From: CAIXSC01 sp040381235
GTDB taxonomy: Bacteria; Planctomycetota; Planctomycetia; Pirellulales; Pirellulaceae
Reading direction: 5' to 3'
NCBI GenBank assembly: GCA_040381235.1
Contig: JBEIHS010000155.1
Coordinates: forward strand, 1-12,060
DNA length: 12,060 bases
The position numbers were made by a program, and so were the translations under genes. Within the stretch, counting starts at the first letter, position 1; the number at the start of each line of letters is the position of its first letter. Below are positions 1 through 6,190 of the stretch, one piece after another. The notes below the pieces were generated by a model that saw only the letters and a list, made by a program, of their open reading frames with translations, made no database searches and was not told where the DNA came from.

Positions 1-69
1 CCCCCCCCCCCCCCCGCCCCCCCCGGCGCCGGCCCTGGCCCGGCGCAGGCCGTCCGGGCAAGGGCCGCC
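1..69. other. C-rich window edge, no gene seen
   Basis: The window opens with 15 C, one G and 8 more C, followed by a GC-only stretch rich in CCGG/GGCC steps. The last 25-30 bases resemble the second half of the adjoining 98-bp repeat, so this may be a decayed repeat copy. The complementary strand is a G-tract that could form a quadruplex. No open frame with coding character was found. A homopolymer at the very edge could also be a sequencing or assembly end effect. Confidence 0.5.
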
Positions 70-85
70 GTGGGCGCCGACACTC

Positions 86-103
86 AAATAGGGGCGTTCG
101 CCC
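86..103 (-). terminator. Intrinsic-terminator-like hairpin, repeat copy 1
   Basis: The minus strand reads GGGC-GAAC-GCCC followed by CTATTT. The stem can extend to five pairs with a two-base loop. It sits at the same place in the repeat unit as the other two hairpins. The U-tract is interrupted, so confidence is low. Confidence 0.3.
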
Positions 104-184
104 ATAACATGTTGGCGTCTGCGGGGAAGGCGCTGGTCCGGCGGAGGGCGTTCGGGAAAGCGGCGCCGTGGGCGCCGACACTCC

Positions 185-201
185 AAAAGGGGCTTTCGCC
201 C
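185..201 (-). terminator. Intrinsic-terminator-like hairpin, repeat copy 2
   Basis: On the minus strand this reads GGGC-GAAA-GCCC, then C and TTTT: a four-pair GC stem closed by a GNRA-type tetraloop with a short U-tract. It is the best of the three hairpins in the 98-bp array. The stem is shorter than a typical efficient terminator. Confidence 0.4.
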
Positions 202-282
202 GCAGAAGGTTGGCGTCTGTGGGGAAGGCGCTGGTCCGGCGGAGGGCGTTCGGGAAAGCGGCGCCGTGGGCACCGACACTCC

Positions 283-299
283 AAAACGGGGCGCTCGCC
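283..299 (-). terminator. Weak intrinsic-terminator-like hairpin, repeat copy 3
   Basis: Read on the minus strand, GGCG-AG-CGCC is followed by CCG and TTTT. It is the first such element met by transcripts leaving the helicase gene, about 58 bases past the stop. The stem is only 3-4 GC pairs with a tight loop, so it would be weak alone. Confidence 0.35.
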
Positions 300-356
300 A
301 GCAGAAGGTTTGCGTCTGTGGGGAAGGAGTCGTCCGCGGCCTTGCGAAGCGAGACT

Positions 357-2837
357 CTAAAGTCCCCAGCCGAACGGCTTGCGTTCGACGGGTTGGACAG
401 CGATCGGCGGTGGATCAGCGGTGGCGGTTGAAACTGCGGTTGGTGCCGAGCGGATTTCGTCGGCGGCCGTTTCGCGGGCTTCTTCCAGCGCTTTATCGGT
501 GCTCGAAGGATCGACTTGGCGGCAGCAATCGACCAGCGTGCGGCTGATCTCGTCGAGTTCCGCGCGCCATTCTTCGGGATTCACTTCGGGCGGGTTGTGG
601 GGCAGGAATTCCTGCAACAGCAAGATCATCCGCAGTAGATGCCGGAACACGACGCCTTCCTGCTTCTGCAGCCCGCGGGACGTGATGAATTGATTGAACT
701 TGCCGCCGTACTCGATCACCCCGCCGGCCGCCCAGACGGGCGTGGTGTTCAACGAATGAACCTCGGGATAGTTCGAGTCGAACAGCAGCCGGAGCTTCTC
801 GGCGACTGTCAACACAAACACGCGTTCCTCGGGGTAGAGTCCGCGGCGGCCATCATCCTCTTCATCCTCGGGCGGTTTTTGGCCAAGTTGCTCGGGGGTG
901 GCCAAGCCCAACCGCAGCAGTTCCGGATCGAGTCGCGTAGTGGCGAGCGGCCCGGCCGGCATCTGCTCGAGCTTGGGAACGCGCACCGAGCGGGCGACGG
1001 AACCAGGCATTTCGAGCACGCTTTCGAACGCCTGGATACGCTCTTCGCGGTTGGCGATCCCCAGTTGGCTGACCAAGTAGAGGCCGTAGAGCGGATTGAC
1101 ACTGCGGAGCGTCAGCAGCTTGGGGAGTTCGGCCGTGGGGCGGGCGAACTTCGGCTCGTAGGTCGGCGGTGGCGGCGGCGGAGCGGCAGCGGCCACCTTT
1201 TCTTTCGCGCTGACGATGCCAGCGGCCGCCAGCAGCCGTTCCGTCTCGGTGACCTTCCGCGGCGGCGGCGCGGCAGCGGCCGCAGCCGCCGCTTCCGCCG
1301 TCTCGTCGCGCTGCGGCGGAGGCGGCTCGAGCGTCACATAGCCGCCGGCCCACAGCGTGAGCAGCATTCGGTCGAGTTGCCGCTGCGCGCCGGCGATCCG
1401 CGAGCCTTCCAACAAGCGTTTGGAAACGATCCGCCGAACCAACTCGACGTCGGGCGACGCGTCGAGCATATACGCGAGTAGCCGCCACGGAATCGGCCCG
1501 CGACTGACCAGCTTCGCCGGCGGCGCCAGCCGCAGCTTCTCGAATTGCGGCTCCGTCCAGTACTGCTCGGTCGATCGCCGCGTCGGCATTTTGCGTTTCA
1601 GGTCTTTCTTGGCGCGGATCAGTTGCGGATCTTTGGTGTCCTCGGGGATTTGATCGTACTTTTCCTTCCACCGCAGGATCTTGACGTCATCCTCGTGCGC
1701 CAGCACGAACACGTAGCCCTGCTTATCGAACTGCGGCCGGCCCGCGCGGCCGAAGATCTGGTGCGCCGAGCTGGAATCGATCACCTTCATGTCGCCGGGC
1801 GGGCCCTTGAGCAACGTCGGCAAGACGACGCTGCGAGCCGGCAGATTGATTCCCGCCGCCAGTGTTTCCGTGCATACACAGACCGCCAGCAGTTTGCGCT
1901 GGAACAGCTCTTCCACAAACCGCCGGTACTTCGGCAAGACGCCCGCGTGATGGACGCCGACGCCGCGTTGAAGAATCTGTTTCAGCTTGGGTCCGGCGCC
2001 GTCGGACCAATCGCGTTTGGCGAGCTCGTCGGCCAGTTTCGCTTGCTGTCCAGGGGCCAGCAGCGACTTTCCCTTGAGCTGTTCCGCCACGTTCCAGCAT
2101 TGGTCGCGGTTGAAACAGAAGATGAGCGAAGGCGTGTACCGAGTCTCCTCGTCGCCGTCGGCCATGCGTTCGACCTGCTCGTTGAGCAACTGATCGCCCA
2201 CCCACTGGAATTGCAGCGGAACCTTGCGTTCCAGTCCCTGCACGAGCTCCAGCGACCGTTGATGCGAGTTGCGCAGCCACTGCGTGAATTCGTAGGCGTT
2301 GCCCACCGTGGCCGAGAGCAACAGCAGCCGGACTCGCTGGGGAAGCAGGCCGAGCGTCAACTCCCAGACGATCCCGCGTTCCGGGTCGGCGAAATTGTGG
2401 AATTCGTCCATCACCACGGCCGAGACATCGTCGAAATCGAACGCCTCGCGGTGCAGGAGCCGGTTGAGCAGGATTTCGGCGACGACGACCAGCACCGGCG
2501 CGTGCGGGTTGATCTTGTGATTGCCGGTCACCAGTCCGACATCGTCGGCGCTGAAGCCCCAGCGGACGGCCGCCTCGCGCATCTCGTCGTATTTCTGTTC
2601 CGTGAGCGCTATCAAGGGCGTGGTGTAGTAGGCGCGGGTGCGGCTGTGCAGGGCTTCGAAGAGCGCTGCCTCGGCGATCAGCGTCTTGCCGGTGCCGGTC
2701 GGGGCGCAGACCAGCACTCCTTGATCAGCGGTGAAGTAGGCCAAAAGCGCTTCTTCTTGCACCGGGTACGGCGTGTAGGGCAGTTGGGCCCAGTAGGCCG
2801 TGGCGATTTCATCCCGGGTCATCGGCCCTGTGGCCAT
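357..2837 (-). CDS. Ski2-like superfamily 2 DEAD/DEAH-box helicase
   Basis: An 826-aa ATP-dependent nucleic-acid helicase, predicted cytosolic and probably acting on RNA or structured DNA. Visible SF2 motifs are Walker A APTGTGKT (45-52), motif II DEFH (144-147), motif III SAT (175-177), motif V TETLAAGINLPA (323-334) and motif VI QIFGRAGR (360-367). The HHAG at 296-299 and the AAGINLPA form are typical of Ski2/HelY relatives. Residues about 505-560 are an Ala/Pro-rich linker, and about 560-790 form a helical C-terminal region that could be DUF3516-like (from memory, unverified). The ATG at 2837 has AGGGA six bases upstream, supporting this start; Met6 is an alternative. It lies 19 bp after the nuclease gene and is probably the last gene of the operon. 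The helicase call is secure; substrate and partners are unknown. Confidence 0.93.
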   Translation of the reverse strand: MATGPMTRDEIATAYWAQLPYTPYPVQEEALLAYFTADQGVLVCAPTGTGKTLIAEAALFEALHSRTRAYYTTPLIALTEQKYDEMREAAVRWGFSADDVGLVTGNHKINPHAPVLVVVAEILLNRLLHREAFDFDDVSAVVMDEFHNFADPERGIVWELTLGLLPQRVRLLLLSATVGNAYEFTQWLRNSHQRSLELVQGLERKVPLQFQWVGDQLLNEQVERMADGDEETRYTPSLIFCFNRDQCWNVAEQLKGKSLLAPGQQAKLADELAKRDWSDGAGPKLKQILQRGVGVHHAGVLPKYRRFVEELFQRKLLAVCVCTETLAAGINLPARSVVLPTLLKGPPGDMKVIDSSSAHQIFGRAGRPQFDKQGYVFVLAHEDDVKILRWKEKYDQIPEDTKDPQLIRAKKDLKRKMPTRRSTEQYWTEPQFEKLRLAPPAKLVSRGPIPWRLLAYMLDASPDVELVRRIVSKRLLEGSRIAGAQRQLDRMLLTLWAGGYVTLEPPPPQRDETAEAAAAAAAAPPPRKVTETERLLAAAGIVSAKEKVAAAAPPPPPPTYEPKFARPTAELPKLLTLRSVNPLYGLYLVSQLGIANREERIQAFESVLEMPGSVARSVRVPKLEQMPAGPLATTRLDPELLRLGLATPEQLGQKPPEDEEDDGRRGLYPEERVFVLTVAEKLRLLFDSNYPEVHSLNTTPVWAAGGVIEYGGKFNQFITSRGLQKQEGVVFRHLLRMILLLQEFLPHNPPEVNPEEWRAELDEISRTLVDCCRQVDPSSTDKALEEARETAADEIRSAPTAVSTATADPPPIAVQPVERKPFGWGL

Positions 2838-2843
2838 CGTTCG

Positions 2844-2848
2844 TCCCT
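2844..2848 (-). promoter_or_regulatory. Ribosome binding site of the helicase gene
   Basis: AGGGA lies six bases before the ATG at 2837, within the 19-bp gap after the nuclease stop. No room remains for a separate promoter in this gap, which supports co-transcription. Confidence 0.6.
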
Positions 2849-2856
2849 TTCGCTAA

Positions 2857-4344
2857 CTATCGCGGGGCGAACGGGGCTCCGCCGCCGACCGGCGTTGGCG
2901 GCACTTCCCACACACTGAATTCGCCCCAGACGGGCAAGTGGTCGGACACCCTCAAGGCGTCGTCCATCGACAACTGGAACGCCCGTTGCATATTGACCAC
3001 GCCCCAGCGGCCTGTGAATTCGGCGGTCGCTTCGCGCAAGAAGAGCAGATTATCGTATGTCTTCGTGCCGCGGGTGTTCGTCGGTGTCGCTCGCGGCACA
3101 ATCCAGGTGATTCCCGGAATCGTGCCCAGCCGTCCGAGTTGCGTTTCGTCGGCGTTCAGGTCCCCGAGCAGAATCACGTCGTCTTCCTGCGGATTGGCGT
3201 TGGCCACGGCCGTGAACACATCCGCCAAGGCATCGACTTCTTGCGGCACTTCGTCCGGATCGGTGTGGATGTTCGCCAGCCAGAAGGTGAACCCCGCCTC
3301 GGGCGGTTGCGTCCGCGCGCGAAAACGAGCCACCAGCGGTTCGCGATGCAGCAAATCCCGGGGATCCTCGACCGTGGTGATCGAGTTCGAATCGACCTCG
3401 ATGCGTTGTGTGTTGAACACAAAGGCGTACTGCTCTTTGCTGTTGGTGCGTCCCAGCCGCGGACCGATCACGTAGTCGTACCGGCCTCCCTCGGCGTTCA
3501 CCACTTGCAAGAACCGCGGCAACACCGTGTCGTCCCGGCTGCGGATTTCCTGGATCGCGACCAGATCGAATTGCCGCACGGTCTGCGCGAGGATCTCGAG
3601 CACATCGCCTTGCTGCAGCTTCGATGTGCCGAAGACCTGGATGTTGTAGGAAGCGATCGAGATGCGATCCGTCGGCGCTGCCGCCGCTCCAGGCGGTGGC
3701 ATGGGCGAGTTCAGCGCGCCCGCCGCGCCGGGCGCTCCTGGAACCAACGGATTACCGGCCCCGCCCTGCCCGCTCGCCGGCGGAAAGGCGGTCGCGCCAC
3801 TGGCAGCGCCAGTAGCCGCCGACGGACGCGATCCGCCACCCTTGCCAGCCGCAGCCGCTCCCGGCACACCCTTGCCAGGCTGCACAGGCAACGATAAGCC
3901 AGTCCCCGCCCCGGCTCCGGTTCCGCGAGCCGCCTTCGACCCGCTCGATGATACGCCAGCCACACCGGCGTTCGCACCACCGCTGGCTGCCGCGCCGTCG
4001 CGGGAGGCGCCTTCGGCTGCCGGGCCGTCGCTAACAGCGCCGTCGCCAACCGTGGCATCGCCAACAGCGCCGTCACCAGTGGTTCTGTCGCCAGTGGTTC
4101 TGTCGCCAGTGGCGCCTTCGACCGGCGCTCCCTGGGTTCGACCGCCGGATCCCGGGGCGGCCGGACCGGCCGGGGCCATGGCGAGCTGCCGGTTCGCCAG
4201 CAGTTTCTGCACGAACGGCCCGATGACCGGCAGATCGGGCATCGCCCAACCGCTCACCCCGACCGCCGCCGCCAGCGCTGCCGCTGTGACCAACCATCCA
4301 TAGAGGCCGCGAACGAGGGCTCGATTGCTGCGATAGCGTGACAT
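2857..4344 (-). CDS. Membrane-anchored endonuclease/exonuclease/phosphatase (DNase I-fold) protein
   Basis: A 495-aa protein. A basic N-terminus is followed by one hydrophobic segment (about 13-35), then a Gly/Ala/Pro-rich linker (about 55-222) and a C-terminal EEP domain (about 226-480). The metal and catalytic signature is intact: SYNIQVF (Asn234), QEIRS (Glu266), ANIHTDPD (His360), GDLNAD (Asp395, Asn397), YDN (430-432) and SDHLPVW (Asp468, His469). The family cleaves phosphodiesters in nucleic acids or phosphate esters in lipids and inositols; DNase-like activity is the best guess. The positive-inside pattern suggests the domain faces outward. The start at 4344 is chosen over an upstream GTG at 4404 because AAGGAAG lies eight bases before it. 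The gene is 75 bp after the HEAT gene and 19 bp before the helicase. The linker carries a five-residue repeat. Confidence 0.88.
   Translation of the reverse strand: MSRYRSNRALVRGLYGWLVTAAALAAAVGVSGWAMPDLPVIGPFVQKLLANRQLAMAPAGPAAPGSGGRTQGAPVEGATGDRTTGDRTTGDGAVGDATVGDGAVSDGPAAEGASRDGAAASGGANAGVAGVSSSGSKAARGTGAGAGTGLSLPVQPGKGVPGAAAAGKGGGSRPSAATGAASGATAFPPASGQGGAGNPLVPGAPGAAGALNSPMPPPGAAAAPTDRISIASYNIQVFGTSKLQQGDVLEILAQTVRQFDLVAIQEIRSRDDTVLPRFLQVVNAEGGRYDYVIGPRLGRTNSKEQYAFVFNTQRIEVDSNSITTVEDPRDLLHREPLVARFRARTQPPEAGFTFWLANIHTDPDEVPQEVDALADVFTAVANANPQEDDVILLGDLNADETQLGRLGTIPGITWIVPRATPTNTRGTKTYDNLLFLREATAEFTGRWGVVNMQRAFQLSMDDALRVSDHLPVWGEFSVWEVPPTPVGGGAPFAPR
4021..4110 (-). repeat. 15-bp repeats coding xGDxx pentapeptides
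   Basis: Six consecutive five-residue units, TGDRT-TGDRT-TGDGA-VGDAT-VGDGA-VSDGP, lie in the Gly/Ala linker of the nuclease. The first two units are identical at DNA level on the plus strand (GTTCTGTCGCCAGTG twice); later ones diverge. The repeats keep the reading frame and probably arose by slippage. They lengthen the tether between membrane and enzyme domain. Confidence 0.8.
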
Positions 4345-4352
4345 GCCGTGAA

Positions 4353-4359
4353 CTTCCTT
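4353..4359 (-). promoter_or_regulatory. Ribosome binding site deciding the nuclease start
   Basis: AAGGAAG lies eight bases upstream of the ATG at 4344. The longer frame from a GTG at 4404 would place this site inside the coding region and add 20 residues without family character. Confidence 0.6.
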
Positions 4360-4419
4360 GTTCCAAACCGCGCCCCGTCCGTCCTGGACGTTCGCACTCA
4401 CCACTTGCGCGACAGATAC

Positions 4420-4875
4420 CTATCCGCCGCGAATCCGCTCCAGCGCCCACGCCGCCCGGCGCCGCACCGCCGCGTGCGGCGAATCCGCCGCGCTCCGCGC
4501 GAGGGCCCTATCGGCAACCGCCGCCAACTGGCCGAGTCGCCCCAGCAATGTGGCCGCCCAATAGGCGACGTCGAGCGACGGCGAATCGAGCAATGCCACC
4601 AAGGCTTCCCGGGCTCCGGCCGGAGGCGGACCGCACGCTTCCAAAGCGGCCACCGCCCACTCCCGGACAATCTCTTCCTCGTCGCCGGCCGCCTGCGCCA
4701 GGGCCACAGCCGCCTCGGCCGCTCCTTCAGCCAGCAACGCCAACCGCTCGGCCGCCGCCGCGCGACGGGCAGCGTCCGACGAAGCAAGTTCCACTTCCAG
4801 ACCGGTCCATCCGTCTTCCTGCGCTTGCGATTCGTTCGCCATGGTTTTTCGCCCGCTGTGGCCTCGCGCCTCCAT
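4420..4875 (-). CDS. Small HEAT-repeat protein
   Basis: A 151-aa, mostly helical, Ala/Leu/Arg-rich protein with about four degenerate HEAT repeats of 30-35 residues. Repeat boundaries are marked by helix-B patterns such as VREWAVAALEACG, VAYWAATLLGRLG and VRRRAAWALERI. HEAT repeats form a superhelical scaffold for protein-protein contacts, so an adaptor role is inferred; no catalytic residues are visible. No signal peptide or membrane segment is present, suggesting a cytosolic protein. The ATG at 4875 overlaps the upstream stop by one base (TGATG), suggesting translational coupling. A second ATG at 4842, beginning MANESQ, would give a natural 140-aa protein and cannot be excluded, since neither start has a strong Shine-Dalgarno. 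The gene lies between two membrane proteins in the probable operon. Confidence 0.8.
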   Translation of the reverse strand: MEARGHSGRKTMANESQAQEDGWTGLEVELASSDAARRAAAAERLALLAEGAAEAAVALAQAAGDEEEIVREWAVAALEACGPPPAGAREALVALLDSPSLDVAYWAATLLGRLGQLAAVADRALARSAADSPHAAVRRRAAWALERIRGG

Positions 4876-4877
4876 CA
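4873..4877 (-). promoter_or_regulatory. TGATG stop-start overlap
   Basis: The TGA of the Tyr/Pro-repeat membrane protein (4877-4875) shares its A with the ATG of the HEAT gene (4875-4873). Such overlaps usually mean translational coupling by terminating ribosomes. There is no convincing Shine-Dalgarno nearby: GAGGA lies about 18 bases upstream. Confidence 0.55.
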
Positions 4878-5960
4878 CCGCCGCGGAAAGAGATCCTCTG
4901 GCCCGCGGGCGACAGGCCGGCCACCCGTGGACGTGCCCGAACCGCTGCCTGGTGAAGTTGGCGCGCCGTACCCGTATGCCGGCGAGCCGGGAGACACATA
5001 ACGTGGATTGACAGCCCCCGCTGTCGGGCCGCTCGGCATCGCCCCTCCCGGGACCGCGTAACCTTGCCCTGCGTAACCTTGAGTGCCGTAACCCGTTCCA
5101 TAGCCGGCATTGCCAGAGCTTGGATAGGCATAACGCGGGTTTGTGTTCGGTTGCGTTCCATATCCGTAGCCTTGGCTCGGGGGACTGGCGTAGCCGGTGT
5201 TCCCCTGCGTGGCCGCCGGGTAGCCGGGCGCCGCGTAGCCGGGTGCCGCGTAGCCGGGTGCCGCGTAGCCGGGCGCCGCGTAGCCGGGTGCAGCGTAGCC
5301 GCTGTTACCCTGTGCGGCCGCCGGGTAGCCCGGCGTCGCGTAAGGGGGTGCCGAGTAACCGGGGGTCGCGTAGCCTGGGCTTCCCTGGGCAGCCGCGGGG
5401 TAGCTCGGTGTTGAGTAGCTTGGTGTTGAATAGCTTGGTGTTGAATAGCCGGGCGTCGGGAAACCGTTGGTTGGGTTGCCCGTCGCCGGGAAACTCGGAT
5501 TTGCGTAGCCGGGGTTGGCTTGGGTCGGACGCGAGTAACCCGGGGTCGAGTAGTTTGGCGCGGACGGGGTGCTCGCTGGGAAGCCACTGCTGGAACCGCT
5601 CAAGTTGGGAAAATCCCGCGCGGGCACGCGACTGAGCGCGTCGGCGGCGCCCGCGACATCCAACCCTGTGTGTTCGTTAATCCATTCGGCCCCTTGTTGC
5701 TCCCAGTCCTCGCGAATATGGCTGGCGCGGTCGCGGATTTTCGCGCGGACTTCGCCGGCCCGTTGTTGGTCCAGGCTGAGGCTGGGCAGCGCGCCGTTCC
5801 AAGAGATTTTCACGATGCCCGTGGCGATGAGCACAGGCAGCCCGACCGAAATCAAGAACGAACCGACTCGACTGCCCGCGACGTTACGGACCGGTCGCGG
5901 CATCCCCGTCGTGGCGATGTTCACGAGCTTTTGGGCCGTGGTTCTGCGGCGTCGTGACAT
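4875..5960 (-). CDS. Membrane protein with Tyr/Pro-rich pentapeptide-repeat tail, unknown function
   Basis: A 361-aa protein not matched to a named family. The N-terminus is strongly basic (MSRRRRTTAQK) and is followed by one transmembrane segment (about 33-55), then a charged, probably helical stretch (about 63-100). From about 130 to 340 it is low-complexity: GYxxP-type units including GYAAP five times (221-245) and STPSY-like units (172-186), then Gly/Tyr/Ser-rich sequence. The positive-inside rule would place the tail outside the membrane. Aromatic-Pro-Gly repeats suggest a disordered, sticky, wall-associated or self-assembling region, but this is inference. The start at 5960 is preferred over an upstream frame opening at 6002; GGAA lies five bases upstream. 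Its stop overlaps the HEAT gene start. It appears to be the first gene of the four-gene minus-strand run. Confidence 0.75.
   Translation of the reverse strand: MSRRRRTTAQKLVNIATTGMPRPVRNVAGSRVGSFLISVGLPVLIATGIVKISWNGALPSLSLDQQRAGEVRAKIRDRASHIREDWEQQGAEWINEHTGLDVAGAADALSRVPARDFPNLSGSSSGFPASTPSAPNYSTPGYSRPTQANPGYANPSFPATGNPTNGFPTPGYSTPSYSTPSYSTPSYPAAAQGSPGYATPGYSAPPYATPGYPAAAQGNSGYAAPGYAAPGYAAPGYAAPGYAAPGYPAATQGNTGYASPPSQGYGYGTQPNTNPRYAYPSSGNAGYGTGYGTQGYAGQGYAVPGGAMPSGPTAGAVNPRYVSPGSPAYGYGAPTSPGSGSGTSTGGRPVARGPEDLFPRR
5226..5300 (-). repeat. Five tandem 15-bp units coding GYAAP
   Basis: On the plus strand the unit reads GTAGCCGGG(T/C)GC(C/A)GC and is repeated five times with only a few base changes. 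It encodes residues 221-245 of the membrane protein. Near-identity at DNA level points to recent in-frame slippage, so copy number may vary between strains. Confidence 0.85.
5403..5447 (-). repeat. Three tandem 15-bp units coding STPSY/STPGY
   Basis: Three units of the plus-strand type GTAGCTTGGTGTTGA encode residues 172-186. They are related to the GYAAP units at protein level but use different codons and are less GC-rich. This suggests a separate local expansion inside the same tail. Confidence 0.75.
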
Positions 5961-6190
5961 GGAGTTTCCGTTCTGGCAAGCGGCATCGCGGCCGGCGCGC
6001 ACCGTGGGCCCGCGCCGTTACGGAATGGCTCTTTACAGAATCCGGGAAAATCCGGTAAGCCCAGTTTTTTCGGACGACCGGGCGGATAGGTGCGACGAAA
6101 CGCATGCCGAGCATGCCGAGCATGCAGAACGCGCAGAACGCGCCGTCAACGGTGCGCGATCGACGTGACGAGCATCCTGCGGGCAAGCGT
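5961..6190. other. 230-bp gap between kinase and membrane-protein genes
   Basis: No gene was found. On the minus strand TGTAAA (about 6033-6038) is a possible -10 element for the four-gene run, but no matching -35 is visible. A self-pairing CCGG...CCGG pair (about 6041-6054) is too short to call a terminator. A 9-bp repeat occupies 6102-6146, close to the kinase stop. Confidence 0.4.
6102..6146. repeat. 9-bp tandem repeat, five degenerate units
   Basis: The units are GCATGCCGA, GCATGCCGA, GCATGCAGA, ACGCGCAGA and ACGCGCCGT, in register over 45 bp. GCATGC is palindromic, so each of the first three units could be a dyad. It lies 45 bp downstream of the kinase stop. Function is unknown. Confidence 0.7.

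Larger units (their letters stand above)
70..363. repeat. 98-bp tandem repeat, about three copies
   Basis: The phrase GTGGGC(G/A)CCGACACTC recurs at 70, 168 and 266, giving an exact 98-bp period. Copies 1 and 2 are nearly identical across most of the unit. Copy 3 matches for about 65 bases and then diverges just before the helicase stop codon, ending in GAGACTCTAAAGTC, which looks like a diverged start of a further unit. The period is not a multiple of three, so short frames running through it change phase from copy to copy and are not genes. Each unit holds a small GC hairpin with an A-run on its left flank. The array lies immediately 3' of the helicase gene, whose last codons touch copy 3. 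Confidence 0.85.

Noticed and set aside
70..363. CRISPR array
   Set aside because: The units are directly contiguous 98-bp copies with no unique spacers between short repeats, and no cas gene is nearby.
70..547. Short plus-strand frames across the first 550 bases
   Set aside because: They translate the 98-bp repeat in shifting phases and run antisense into the helicase; no coding support.
1545..2918. 457-codon open frame on the plus strand
   Set aside because: Entirely antisense to the helicase, whose motifs are intact; its translation is Arg/Gln/His-rich with no domain, typical of high-GC shadows.
4727..5587. Minus-strand frame rich in Arg/Thr/Pro repeats
   Set aside because: Alternative phase of the 15-bp repeats in the membrane protein; repeat regions stay open in several phases.
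6041..6054. CCGG-GAAAAT-CCGG hairpin as kinase terminator
   Set aside because: Only four pairs, no U-tract, and about 140 bases past the kinase stop.
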